A DNA stretch of 64,000 bases from Mycobacteroides abscessus ATCC 19977 (GCF_000069185.1 NC_010397.1:1426001-1490000); one strand, 5' to 3'; positions 8,149 through 19,610 are shown, numbered from the stretch's first letter. Notes: generated by a model not told the origin, from the letters alone. Program-made: numbers and translations.

Positions 8149-8744
8149 GTCGTTAACAATCGCTGTAGGCCGTAGTCGAATTGTTTGTCGCGGGCGGTAT
8201 TTCGCAGGATTTCCAGTCCGGCCCGGACGAGCGGGAAACGTGACTCGTCGATATCGCTTCGCACGGGGGTGTCCCCGGTGCGCTCGCGTTGGTGTGCGGC
8301 CTGTTCTTCGATCGCAAACCCGGTGACGTAATACTGCACAGAGAAGGCGAGTAGTACCGCATCCTGCTTGGTCAGACCCGCGTCCAGGGCGGCGCCGATT
8401 GCGGCCTCGCCGAAGGTCAGTGTGTGTGATTCGCGGACAAAAGTACCTGCGAGAATGCGCGCGCCATCTCGATGCGACAGGAGGGCCGCGCGTAGGCGGT
8501 GTGCCAGTTCGGCGAGTCGCTCCATGCCCGCCGCGCTGCTGTGTGAGTCATCGGCGACGCCCGTCAATAGGTCGTTGGCGAGGGCGTCGATCAGGGCCTG
8601 TTTGTTCTCGACATGCCAGTACAGCGTGCCGTGGTTCACCCCGAGTGAGCCGGCGAGCTTGCGCATCGTGAGGGTGTCCAGCCCGTGTGCCTCGATGTAG
8701 GCCCACGCGCCCGCCAACACCGCGGCTCTGTCCAGGCGTGCCAT
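8145..8744 (-). CDS. TetR-class repressor with a tetracycline-repressor-type C-terminal domain
   Basis: 199 residues. The N-terminal HTH (LDRAAVLAGAWAYIEAHGLD through GVNHGTLYWHVENKQALIDA) and the core LRAALLSHRDGARILAGT align by eye with plasmid TetR (LYWHVKNKRALLDAL and RRALLSHRDGAKVHLGT). The histidine that binds drug/Mg in TetR's VHLGT segment is Leu here, so the inducer need not be a tetracycline. The ATG follows AGGAAGGA. It is divergent from an FAD monooxygenase gene with a perfect palindrome between them, so it very likely represses both genes until a ligand binds. Confidence 0.9.
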   Translation of the reverse strand: MARLDRAAVLAGAWAYIEAHGLDTLTMRKLAGSLGVNHGTLYWHVENKQALIDALANDLLTGVADDSHSSAAGMERLAELAHRLRAALLSHRDGARILAGTFVRESHTLTFGEAAIGAALDAGLTKQDAVLLAFSVQYYVTGFAIEEQAAHQRERTGDTPVRSDIDESRFPLVRAGLEILRNTARDKQFDYGLQRLLTT

Positions 8745-8780
8745 CGCGTCCTTCCTGACTCGCGAGCACGATAGCAACCG

Positions 8781-8807
8781 CCATACTTGACCATTGGTCA
8801 AGTATGG
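8781..8807. promoter_or_regulatory. Perfect 13-1-13 palindromic operator between tetR and FAD monooxygenase
   Basis: The left arm CCATACTTGACCA is an exact reverse complement of the right arm TGGTCAAGTATGG, with one central T. It lies 36 bp before the repressor start and 15 bp before the monooxygenase start, in the place expected for an operator overlapping both promoters. Length and symmetry fit binding by one or two TetR dimers. Confidence 0.85.
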
Positions 8808-8822
8808 CCCTAGCCTGTGGTT

Positions 8823-10022
8823 ATGCAGCCGGCGAGGGGAAATGGTGCGGGTACCGTCTTGATCTGCGGTGCGGGCATCGCCGGCACCGTGGTGGCGTAT
8901 CGGCTGGCCCGTGCCGGCCTACGGCCCACGGTGGTGGAGCGGTCCGCGGATTTGCGTCAGGCCGGAAATGCCGTCGATCTGCGCGGCCCTGCCCTGCAGG
9001 TGATGGCCGACATGGGTGTGCTCGCCGAACTGGAAACGCGCGCGACGCAGTTGAGCGAATTCTTCCGTATCGATTCATCGGGCAAACGTGTCTTCACCAT
9101 GGCGCCGCACGTGATCGGTGGTGAGATCGAGCTGTTGCGAACAGAACTCAATGCTGTGCTCTTCAACGCCGCTCAAACCGGTGTCGAGTACCGCTTTGGT
9201 GATTCGATCCGATCGCTCCACGAGCGGGGCGACGACGTCGCCGTCACATTCGACAGCGGCAGGCATGGCCATTTCGACGTCGTCATCGGCGCCGACGGGC
9301 TGCACTCACGTACCCGTACCCTGGCTTTTGGCCCCGAGAGTGATTTCGTTCGCCATCTCGGTTGTTACCAGGCGCATTTCACCACCGGTAACGTTCTCGG
9401 CCTGCGCAACGCAGGCTTGTTGTTGAACCGTCCGGGTCGCACCCTGGGGTGCTACACCGTGCACCAGAGTAGAGAGCTGGTGATCGGACTGTTTTTCGAG
9501 TCGGCCCAACGTGCCTACGACCGGGCAGATCCGGCCGCACAGCGCCACTGGATACACCGCGTCTTCGAGGGCATGGGATGGCGTACCGCCGAGCTTCTCG
9601 AGGCCATGTGGACGTGCGACGACTTCTATTTCGACTCCATCGCACAGGTATCGCTCGCCAACCCCTGCCGGGGCCGAGTGGCGCTGATCGGGGACGCCGC
9701 CTACGGGCCTTCGCTGTTTTCCGGTATGGGGGCCACTCTGGCCGTCGTGGGCGCCGCGATTCTGGCCGACGAAATCTCCTGCCATCCGGGTGACCACCGA
9801 CAAGCCTTCACGCGGTATCAGAGACGTATCCGCGAGATGGCGAGGTTGAGCCGGGAACTCGCGCAGGCATCCCGGGGCTGGTTCATGCCACCTGCTGACG
9901 CACATGACATTCCGCCGGAATCGCAACTCGCGGCCGACAGGGAATCGGATGTTCTTCGCGACCGCACGCTGGCGGCCATGCAGGCCGCCTTTGGCAATCC
10001 GTCTTCCCCCGCACGAAACTAG
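8823..10022 (+). CDS. FAD-dependent monooxygenase, Tet(X)/PHBH-like group A
   Basis: About 399 residues. It shows the dinucleotide-binding motif GAGIAGTVVAYRLARAG (residues 16-32), the second FAD motif VIGADGLHSRTR, and the GD motif RVALIGDAAYGPSLFSGMGA near residue 290, so FAD and NAD(P)H binding are well supported. This group hydroxylates aromatic compounds and includes Tet(X), which inactivates tetracyclines. The divergent TetR-class repressor makes an antibiotic-modifying role plausible but unproven. The ATG lacks a ribosome site and may be read from a leaderless transcript; an in-frame GTG lies six bases upstream. The gene could equally act on a plant or microbial phenolic. Confidence 0.87.
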   Translation: MQPARGNGAGTVLICGAGIAGTVVAYRLARAGLRPTVVERSADLRQAGNAVDLRGPALQVMADMGVLAELETRATQLSEFFRIDSSGKRVFTMAPHVIGGEIELLRTELNAVLFNAAQTGVEYRFGDSIRSLHERGDDVAVTFDSGRHGHFDVVIGADGLHSRTRTLAFGPESDFVRHLGCYQAHFTTGNVLGLRNAGLLLNRPGRTLGCYTVHQSRELVIGLFFESAQRAYDRADPAAQRHWIHRVFEGMGWRTAELLEAMWTCDDFYFDSIAQVSLANPCRGRVALIGDAAYGPSLFSGMGATLAVVGAAILADEISCHPGDHRQAFTRYQRRIREMARLSRELAQASRGWFMPPADAHDIPPESQLAADRESDVLRDRTLAAMQAAFGNPSSPARN

Positions 10023-10046
10023 TTTTGTTGGAATAGCCTTTTCGGT

Positions 10047-10622
10047 ATGGCTCGAAGCGGCGAAACAAAAGTTGCGGAGAAGGAATCCATCTGGGCCAGG
10101 TGGCGTGGGCGTATTTTCGCGGCCATCGCCGTGCTGTTGGCGCTGGTGGCCGTGTACTTCGCGTTGTCGGCCTTCATCCCGCGCTGGTGGGCGCAACGTA
10201 TCGCCGATATGTCCGGCCACGGCAGTTTCACCAAGGGGATCGGCAGCGGACTGGCGCTCGGTTTGTTGTGCACCGGAATTCCGTTATTGCTGGCGATGTG
10301 GGCATTTCTGATAAGAGGTCGCCGCGGCGGGAAATTCTTCGCGGGGGTACTGACGTTATTGGCCGTCCTCATCGCGATACCAAACTTGATGACGCTCACG
10401 ATTGTGCTCGGGGCCAGCAATTCCGCTCATGCCGGCGAGCGCGTGCTCGATGTCGAAGCACCCGGATTCCGGGGAGCGACGGCGATCGGGGCCATCGTCG
10501 CGCTGTTGATCTTCTTGCTTGTGGCGTTCTTCGTGGTACGCGCCTGGCGTAGGCGGGTGAAAGCCGAGAAGCAGCAGCTCCGAGCCGCCGCGGCCGCGGA
10601 AACTGATACCGCGGCCGAATGA
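10047..10622 (+). CDS. Four-helix integral membrane protein, unknown function
   Basis: 191 residues. Hydrophobic segments lie at about 24-45 (FAAIAVLLALVAVYFALSAF), 68-92 (LALGLLCTGIPLLLAMWAFL), 98-122 and 143-163, flanked by Arg-rich ends; the C-terminus is a charged, Ala/Glu-rich cytoplasmic tail. The loop FIPRWWAQRIADMSGHGSFT between the first two helices is the most distinctive part. It is probably a small permease-like or stress-associated membrane protein; no family function is known to me. It follows the monooxygenase by 24 bp and may be read through from it. Confidence 0.7.
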   Translation: MARSGETKVAEKESIWARWRGRIFAAIAVLLALVAVYFALSAFIPRWWAQRIADMSGHGSFTKGIGSGLALGLLCTGIPLLLAMWAFLIRGRRGGKFFAGVLTLLAVLIAIPNLMTLTIVLGASNSAHAGERVLDVEAPGFRGATAIGAIVALLIFLLVAFFVVRAWRRRVKAEKQQLRAAAAAETDTAAE

Positions 10623-10629
10623 TCGTGTG

Positions 10630-10702
10630 TGCCCTCGGCAGGAATCGAACCTGCGGCCTTCTGCTCCGGAGGCAGACGCTCTATCCCCTGAGCTACGAGG
10701 GC
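10630..10702 (-). tRNA. tRNA-Arg (anticodon CCG)
   Basis: On the minus strand the 73-nt gene folds into a full cloverleaf: acceptor GCCCTCG/CGAGGGC with discriminator A, D arm with GCTCAGGGGATAGAGC, anticodon arm TCTGC-CTCCGGA-GCAGA, and T arm GCAGG-TTCGATT-CCTGC. The anticodon CCG reads CGG codons. CCA is not encoded. It is divergent from argS, the gene of its own synthetase. Confidence 0.97.
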
Positions 10703-10741
10703 ATCAGGGCTTGGAAAGACTAGCGGAGACAGCCTAGCGCA

Positions 10742-10778
10742 TCCACACGTGGACCCCGACCACCGTTTCGGTCGGGGT
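10742..10778. promoter_or_regulatory. Two inverted repeats between tRNA-Arg and argS
   Basis: TCCAC-AC-GTGGA (10742-10753) is followed by a 9-bp perfect stem, ACCCCGACC with GGTCGGGGT, around an 8-nt loop (10753-10778). No T-tract follows on either strand, so it is not a standard terminator. The site lies in the shared divergent promoter region, so an operator or leader hairpin for argS is possible. Confidence 0.45.
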
Positions 10779-10822
10779 AAAGGATTCGGGGCCTGGATAC
10801 CCCAGCCCATAGGATGATCGCC

Positions 10823-12475
10823 GTGACTCCCGCCGACCTCGCCGACCTGCTGCGTTCCACCGCTACCACGGTGCTGGACGAGCGAGGTCTGGACACGTCG
10901 GCACTGCCCGCCGTGGTGACAGTCGAACGGCCCCGTAATCCGGAGCACGGAGACTACGCCACCAACGTGGCCTTACAGGTCGCCAAAAAGGTGGGCGTCG
11001 CGCCGCGTGACCTGGCCGGCTGGCTCGTCGAGGCCCTCGTGTCCCACGCGGCGATCGCCGGGGCCGAGATCGCCGGGCCCGGGTTCGTGAACCTGCGGAT
11101 CGCGGCCGACGCACAGGGCACCATCGTGGCGAACATCCTGAAGGCGGGGGAGACCTACGGGAATTCCGACGCGCAAGGCACGCACACCATCAACCTGGAG
11201 TTCGTCTCCGCCAACCCGACGGGCCCGATTCACATCGGCGGTACCCGATGGGCCGCGGTGGGCGATGCGCTCGGCCGCCTGTTGGCTCGTCAGGGCGCCA
11301 AGGTCACCCGCGAGTACTACTTCAACGACCACGGCGCCCAGATCGACCGGTTTGTCCGGTCGCTCATCGCGTCGGCCGAGGGGAAGGAAGCCCCGGAAGA
11401 CGGGTACGCCGGCGACTACATCGCCGATATCGCCAAGCAGGTCATCACCCAGCGGCCCGAGGCGCTCACGCTGACGGAGCCCGAGAGATCCGAGGTCTTC
11501 CGAGAGATTGGCGTGGACTTGATGTTCACCCACATCAAGGAGTCACTGCACGAGTTCGGCACGGATTTCGATGTCTTCACCCACGAGGACTCGATGCACA
11601 CGTCAGGCCGGGTGCAGGAGGCCATCGCCCAGCTGCGCAAGACCGGAAACATCTACGAGAAGGACGGCGCGTCCTGGCTGCGGTCGAGCAACTTCGGTGA
11701 CGACAAGGATCGTGTCGTCATCAAGAGCGACGGCAACCCCGCCTACATCGCCGGTGATATCGCCTATTACCTCGACAAGCGCGAGCGGGGCTTCGACCTG
11801 TGCATCTACATGCTCGGTGCCGATCATCACGGGTATATCGCGCGCCTGAAAGCCGTTGCCGCCGCACTGGGTTACGACGCCGACAGCGTTGAGGTGCTTA
11901 TCGGTCAGATGGTCAACCTGGTGCGTGATGGCCAGCCGGTGCGCATGTCCAAGCGCGCGGGGACCGTCATCACCCTCGACGACTTGGTAGACGCCATCGG
12001 CGTGGATGCGGCTCGCTATGCGCTGATCCGTTCCTCGGTGGACACCTCGATCGACATTGATCTGGAGCTGTGGGCGTCCGCGTCGAGTGAGAACCCGGTC
12101 TACTACGTCCAATACGCGCACGCACGGCTCTGTGCACTGGCCCGCAACGCGGCCGATCTGGGTCTGCAGCACTCGACGGAGCACCTGGAGCTGCTCACCC
12201 ACGAGAAAGAAGGTGCGCTCATCCGTGGGCTCGGCGAGTTCGGCCGGATCCTGCAGAACGCCGCAGCGTTGCGCGAACCACACCGTGTCGCAAGGTATTT
12301 GGAAGACATCGCCGGCGACTACCACCGGTTCTATGATTCGTGCCGGGTGCTCCCGCAAGGCGACGAGACCCCCGGCGACCTCCACGCGGCCCGGCTCGCA
12401 CTGTGCCTGGCCACTCGCCAAGTCATCGCCAACGGCCTGGACATCCTCGGCGTGAGCGCACCGGAGCGGATGTGA
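10823..12475 (+). CDS. argS: Arginyl-tRNA synthetase
   Basis: Charges tRNA-Arg with arginine in the cytosol. The protein of 550 residues has the N-terminal additional domain for tRNA D-loop recognition, the class I HIGH-type signature [20 protein letters not shown], the Rossmann core ([29 protein letters not shown]) and the KMSK-like region VRMSKRAGT, then the DALR anticodon-binding C-terminus. The GTG start is chosen because it matches the mycobacterial N-terminus VTPADLA and has AGGA eight bases upstream; an ATG three codons earlier overlaps that site. It is the first gene of a run with lysA-hom-thrC-thrB, its stop overlapping lysA. Confidence 0.97.
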
Positions 12476-13884
12476 GCGCACACCCGGCAGGCCCCCGCCA
12501 CGCAGAAGGGGAACAGCACACCGCCATGAGCAGTGCACCACCGGCTAATCCGACCGAATTGGCGTCAAATGTATGGCCCCGCAATGCCTCTCGCGGTGCC
12601 GACGGTGAAGTGACCCTTGCGGGCCTGGCCGTCTCCGAACTCGCCGAGCAGTACGGCACCCCGCTGTTCGTGATTGACGAGGACGACTTCCGTTCGCGCT
12701 GCCGCGACATGGCGGCGGCATTCGGTGGTGCTGCCCGCGTGCACTACGCGTCCAAGGCATTCCTGTGCACCGAGGTCGCGCGGTGGATCAAGGACGAGGG
12801 GTTGGGCCTGGACGTTTGTTCGGCGGGCGAGTTGGCCGTTGCCTTGCGTGCCGAGTTTCCGCCTGAGCGAATCGCGCTGCACGGCAACAACAAATCCGAG
12901 GCGGAACTGGCACAGGCGGTACAGGCTGGTGTCGGGCATATTGTCGTCGACTCGATGATTGAGATCGATCGCCTGGATGCTATCGCCGGCCGGGCAGGCG
13001 TGGTGCAAGACGTGCTGGTGCGAGTCACCGTCGGCGTCGAGGCACACACTCACGAGTTCATCTCCACCGCGCATGAGGATCAGAAGTTCGGGTTGTCGCT
13101 CGCGGGCGGGCAGGCTTTGGAGGCCGTCCGGCGGGTCTTCGCCACCGATAACCTTCGGCTTGTTGGACTGCACAGCCATATCGGTTCGCAGATCTTTGAT
13201 GTCGACGGCTTTGAGGTAGCCGCGCACCGGGTGATCGGGCTGTTGCGCGATGTGGTCGCCGAGTTCGGCACCGACAAGACGGCTCAGCTCAACATCATCG
13301 ATCTCGGCGGCGGCCTCGGTATCAGCTATGTGCCGTCGGACGATCCGCCGCCCATCGAGGATCTGGCCGCCAAGCTCGGCGTCATCGTGCGTACCGAGTC
13401 GGCGCTGGCGGGCCTGCCCGGGCCGCGGTTGGTGATCGAGCCGGGCCGGGCCATCGCCGGTCCCGGCACTGTCACGCTCTACCGGGTGGGTACCACCAAG
13501 GACGTGATCCTCTCGAACGGCCAGCGTCGTTACGTGAGTGTCGACGGTGGGATGAGTGACAACATCCGCACCTCGCTGTATCAGGCCGAGTATCACCCCC
13601 AACTGGTCTCCCGCGATAGCGACGTCGCACCGGTGCTGTCCCGGGTTGTCGGAAAGCATTGTGAAAGCGGCGATATCGTGGTCAGGGACGCATGGCTACC
13701 CGAGGATGTGGCTCCCGGCGATCTGCTGGCTGTCGCTGCCACCGGGGCGTACTGCTATTCGATGTCCAGCCGGTACAACCTGCTGACCCGTCCGGCGGTC
13801 ATCGCCGTCAAGGACGGAAGGGCGCGACTGATCCTGCGGCGTGAAACCGTCGAGGATTTGGTGAGTTTGGAGGTAAGTGAATGA
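12472..13884 (+). CDS. lysA: Diaminopimelate decarboxylase
   Basis: Last step of lysine synthesis: converts meso-diaminopimelate to lysine with PLP. The PLP lysine lies in [21 protein letters not shown] and GGGLGISY are the family's barrel motifs; GKHCESGDI gives the dimer-interface Cys, and [13 protein letters not shown] the C-terminal site. The GTG at 12472 overlaps the argS stop (GTGA) and yields [13 protein letters not shown], as in other mycobacterial LysA N-termini. An internal ATG at 12526 is an alternative. Because meso-DAP also feeds peptidoglycan, LysA sets the flux to lysine. Confidence 0.95.
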
Positions 13885-15181
13885 GCGACGCGATAGGCGT
13901 GGCGATCCTGGGCCTGGGTAACGTCGGCAGTGAGGTCGCGCGCATCATCGAAAGCAGCGCAAGTGATCTCGCGGCCCGCATAGGTGCCCCGCTGGAGATC
14001 CGCGGCATCGGGGTGCGCCGCGTTGCCGATGGCCGCGGAGTTCCGGTCGACCTGCTCACCGATGATATCGAGGCCTTGGTCGCACGCGACGACGTCGATA
14101 TCGTGGTCGAACTGATGGGGCCGGTCGAGCCTGCCCGGCGCGGCATCCTTGGTGCCCTCAACGCGGGCAAGTCTGTCGTCACGGCCAATAAGGCGCTGCT
14201 GGCGCAGTCCGCCGGTGAGCTCGCCGAAGCTGCCGAAAAGGCAAGGGTCGACCTCTATTTCGAAGCAGCGGTGGCTGGGGCGATCCCTGTTATCCGCCCG
14301 CTGACGCAGTCACTGGCCGGCGATTCGGTAATTCGGGTGTCCGGAATAGTCAACGGCACCACCAACTACATCCTGTCTGCCATGGACAACACCGGTGCGG
14401 GTTACGGCACCGCGTTGGCCGAGGCGGGAGAGCTCGGCTATGCCGAGGCCGACCCGACCGCCGACGTGGAGGGTTATGACGCCGCCGCCAAGGCCGCGAT
14501 TCTCGCTTCGATTGCCTTCCACACCAAGGTGAGCGCCGACGACGTGTACCGCGAGGGCATCACGAAGATCAGCGCCGACGACTTCGACTCCGCGCGGGCA
14601 CTGCAGTGCAGCATCAAGTTGCTGTCCATCTGCGAGCGGCTGACAGACAGCGAAGGACACCAACGTGTTTCTGCTCGGGTCTATCCGGCGCTGGTGCCGT
14701 TGACGCATCCGCTGGCGAGCGTCAACGGGGCTTTCAACGCCGTCTTCGTGGAGGCCGAAGCGGCCGGCGAGCTGATGTTCTACGGCCAGGGCGCAGGTGG
14801 TGCACCGACCGCATCGGCAGTGTTGGGAGACCTGGTGATGGCGGCCCGTAACCGGGTGCAGGGTGGACGCGGTCCCCGGGCGTCGCGGTACGCCCAGTTG
14901 CCCGTCGCGCCGATCGGTCTCATCCCGACGCGTTACTACGTGCGGATGCGGGTGGCAGACAAGCCCGGCGTGCTCGCTACTGTGGCTGCCGAATTCGCCA
15001 AGCGTGAGGTCAGCATCGCCACCGTGCGGCAGGAGGGTGAGGTCGACGAGACGGGCGCCCGGTTGGTGGTGCTCACGCACAAGGCAACCGACGCCGCACT
15101 TTCGGAAACTGTTGCCGCTCTTGCCGATCTTGATGTGGTACTGGGCGTCGCGAGCGTCATCCGGCTGGAAGGAACACAAGA

Positions 15182-15185
<4 letters not shown>
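13881..15185 (+). CDS. hom: Homoserine dehydrogenase
   Basis: Reduces aspartate semialdehyde to homoserine, the branch point to threonine, methionine and isoleucine. 434 residues in order: NAD(P) fold with [13 protein letters not shown], the catalytic domain ([48 protein letters not shown]), and a C-terminal ACT domain ([20 protein letters not shown]) that in this family senses threonine. The ATG overlaps the lysA stop by four bases (ATGA), so translation is coupled. The family's usual length is preserved. Confidence 0.97.
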
Positions 15186-17166
<1,981 letters not shown>

Positions 17167-17212
17167 CCGACGTTATGGCTGGTGAGCCCGGGGGACTCGC
17201 CGGGGGTGCTGG

Positions 17213-17241
17213 TTGCTTGATGCTCGGCCGGGGGTTATCCT
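17213..17241 (+). promoter_or_regulatory. Candidate rho promoter with long leader
   Basis: TTGCTT (17213-17218) and TATCCT (17236-17241) are 17 bp apart, a good SigA-type pair. Starting near 17248 would leave about 245 nt of 5' leader before the rho GTG. That leader holds no convincing ORF; it has short G/C-rich inverted repeats and ends in a purine-rich ribosome site (GGAAAGGAAA). Long leaders are common for autoregulated rho genes. Confidence 0.45.
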
Positions 17242-17494
17242 CGATATCAGTCCCAGCAATTGCAGCTTCTGCGCACCTGCGCCGAGAACGAGGACGATCA
17301 CAAATTCTTCCTGATATTTCAGTTGTCGCCGACAGGCGGCGATATTGGGCAAGGTTGACGGTGAGCTGCCATTTCTCAGGACCTCGTGCGGCCCTATCTG
17401 TGTGGGCCCGCAGCATGAACTTCGCGGCCAGCAACCTAACTGGCCGAAGTGAGACCCCTCGCCCCATGTTTGGCGGGGGAAGGAAAGGAAATCC

Positions 17495-19435
17495 GTGACC
17501 GATACGGACCTCATCGCGACCGAAGCCGCCCCGGAAACTCCGGAGGCGCCCGCCGCAGCCTCATCCGACCGCGCCGGTAAGGAGCGCCGGGGTGACGGAC
17601 TGGGCGCGCTGTCGACGATGGTGCTTCCGGAGCTGCGCGCGCTGGCCAGTCAGGTAGGCGTGAAGGGCACCTCCGGGATGCGTAAGGGCGACTTGATCGC
17701 CGCCATTCGCGAGCATCAGGGCGCGCTTGGTGCGCCGAAGAACAACAATCAGGCGGCGCAGAGCCAGCAGCCGCAGGCCTCGTCGGCACCGGCGGAGGCG
17801 CCACAGAAGGAATCGGGCCAGAAGGAATCGGGCCAGAAGGAATCGGGCCTGAAGGAATCGGCTGAGCCGACCCAGACCGCGCTCGATCTTCCTGCCGAGG
17901 CACCGAAGCCCGTGGCCGAATCCACGCAGGACTCCGAGGGGAAGAAGGCCGAGAACGGCGCGGCCCCCCGTGAGGGACGTGGTGAGCGGCGTCGCAACCA
18001 GAACCAGAACCAGAACCAACCGGCCGAGGGCGAGCGCAAGCAGAACGGCAGCCGCGACAACGCCGACAACGCTGAGAGCTCCGGTCGTGATGGCGGCTCC
18101 AGTGGCCAGAACTCGGACAACCAGAACCAGGACACCAACCAGAACCAGGGCAATCGCGGCGATGACGGCGAGGGCCGCGGCCGCCGTGGGCGTCGCACCC
18201 GGGAGCGTCGTCGCGGTCGCGATCGCAACAACAACGAGGGCGGCGAGACCGAACTGCGCGAGGACGATGTCGTCCAGCCGGTGGCCGGAATTCTCGATGT
18301 GCTGGACAACTACGCGTTCGTCCGTACGTCCGGCTACCTGGCCGGCCCCAACGATGTCTACGTCTCGATGAATCTGGTGCGCAAGAACGGGCTGCGTCGT
18401 GGTGACGCCATCACCGGCGCGGTGCGCGTACCCCGCGATCCTGACGCCGGTAATCAGAATCAGCGGCAGAAGTTCAACCCGTTGGTGCGCCTGGACTCCG
18501 TCAACGGCGGCCCGGTCGAGGACGCCAAGAAGCGTCCCGATTTCACCAAGCTGACCCCGCTGTACCCGAACCAGCGTCTGCGGTTGGAGACGACCACCGA
18601 GAAGCTCACGACTCGTGTGATCGACCTGATCATGCCGATCGGCAAGGGGCAGCGTGCGTTGATCGTTTCGCCGCCCAAGGCCGGTAAGACCACGATCATG
18701 CAGAACATCGCCAATGCGATCTCGGCCAACAACCCCGAATGCCACCTCATGGTGGTGCTCGTGGACGAACGGCCCGAAGAAGTCACCGACATGCAGCGCT
18801 CGGTTAAGGGCGAGGTCATCGCCTCGACCTTCGACCGTCCGCCGTCAGATCACACCCAGGCTGCCGAGCTAGCCATCGAGCGCGCCAAGCGCCTGGTGGA
18901 ACAGGGCAAGGACGTCGTGGTGCTGTTGGACTCGATCACCCGTCTGGGTCGTGCGTACAACAACGCGTCGCCGGCCTCGGGACGCATCTTGTCCGGTGGT
19001 GTCGACTCGACCGCGCTGTACCCGCCCAAGCGATTCCTCGGCGCGGCGCGCAACATCGAGAACGGTGGCTCCCTGACGATCATCGCCACGGCCATGGTCG
19101 AGACCGGCTCCACCGGTGACACCGTCATCTTCGAGGAGTTCAAGGGGACGGGTAACGCCGAGCTCAAGCTCGATCGCAAGATCGCCGAGCGCCGGGTGTT
19201 CCCCGCCGTCGACGTCAACCCGTCGGGTACCCGCAAGGACGAGCTGCTGATGAGCGGCGACGAGTTCGCGATCGTGCACAAGCTGCGTCGGGTGCTGTCC
19301 GGACTCGATTCGCATCAGGCCATCGATCTGCTGATGAGCCAGCTGCGCAAGACAAAGAACAACTACGAGTTCCTGGTCCAAGTGTCCAAGAACACCCCGG
19401 GCGCCGCCGGCGCCGAGGAGACGCAGTACAGCTAA
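17495..19435 (+). CDS. rho: Transcription termination factor Rho
   Basis: RNA-dependent hexameric ATPase that ends transcription. 646 residues versus about 420 in E. coli. The order is an N-terminal SAP-like helical domain (about 40-80), a long Gln/Asn/Arg/Glu-rich low-complexity insert (about 84-250), the cold-shock RNA-binding domain (PVAGILDVLDNYAFVRTSGY), and the ATPase with Walker A PPKAGKTT near 392, DSITRLGRAYN and the R-loop GTGNAELKLDRK. The insert, usual in actinobacteria, includes a short tandem repeat. GTG start with GGAAAGG upstream. Confidence 0.97.
   Translation: MTDTDLIATEAAPETPEAPAAASSDRAGKERRGDGLGALSTMVLPELRALASQVGVKGTSGMRKGDLIAAIREHQGALGAPKNNNQAAQSQQPQASSAPAEAPQKESGQKESGQKESGLKESAEPTQTALDLPAEAPKPVAESTQDSEGKKAENGAAPREGRGERRRNQNQNQNQPAEGERKQNGSRDNADNAESSGRDGGSSGQNSDNQNQDTNQNQGNRGDDGEGRGRRGRRTRERRRGRDRNNNEGGETELREDDVVQPVAGILDVLDNYAFVRTSGYLAGPNDVYVSMNLVRKNGLRRGDAITGAVRVPRDPDAGNQNQRQKFNPLVRLDSVNGGPVEDAKKRPDFTKLTPLYPNQRLRLETTTEKLTTRVIDLIMPIGKGQRALIVSPPKAGKTTIMQNIANAISANNPECHLMVVLVDERPEEVTDMQRSVKGEVIASTFDRPPSDHTQAAELAIERAKRLVEQGKDVVVLLDSITRLGRAYNNASPASGRILSGGVDSTALYPPKRFLGAARNIENGGSLTIIATAMVETGSTGDTVIFEEFKGTGNAELKLDRKIAERRVFPAVDVNPSGTRKDELLMSGDEFAIVHKLRRVLSGLDSHQAIDLLMSQLRKTKNNYEFLVQVSKNTPGAAGAEETQYS
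17804..17863 (+). repeat. Four 15-bp tandem repeats inside the rho insert
   Basis: The unit CAGAAGGAATCGGGC occurs three times exactly and a fourth time with changes, encoding QKESG-QKESG-QKESG-LKESA. Length is a multiple of three, so copy number can change without a frameshift. Confidence 0.9.
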
Positions 19436-19444
19436 CGCGTCGGG

Positions 19445-19567
19445 TCACTGATATGGATCGGTGATCTCCCGCAGCGGCGCCAGTACCTCGACCGTGTGCT
19501 CGTAGTGCTCGTACGGCATGGCGCCCACGTGTTGTCGCCGCTGCGCATGCTCCGACGCGCCGGGCTG
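19445..19567 (-). pseudogene. Possible C-terminal fragment of an unknown gene
   Basis: Minus-strand frame open from a TGA to a TGA, ending MPYEHYEHTVEVLAPLREIT-DPYQ. The composition (aromatic, charged, non-repetitive) looks like a real protein tail, but no start or ribosome site fits and no family is recognised. It may be debris from a gene once present between rho and rpmE, or chance. Confidence 0.25.
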
Positions 19568-19610
19568 TCAGATGCCCCAGACAGAATCCGGTCCCGGCCG
19601 GGCAGGCCGG

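Noticed and set aside
8823..10022. Identity of the monooxygenase with the known MabTetX
   Set aside because: The described pair is in tandem orientation and, as I recall its locus number, maps some distance away; here the genes are divergent and upstream of argS.
10630..10702. tRNA-Arg as an integrated-element attachment site
   Set aside because: No duplicated tRNA 3' end, integrase or phage gene is found on either side, and the following genes are core.
10753..10778. Hairpin before argS as an intrinsic terminator
   Set aside because: No T-tract follows it on either strand and it lies in a divergent promoter region.
17804..17863. Tandem repeat in rho as CRISPR or mobile-element trace
   Set aside because: Fifteen-base in-frame units without spacers, coding for a pentapeptide in a low-complexity region.
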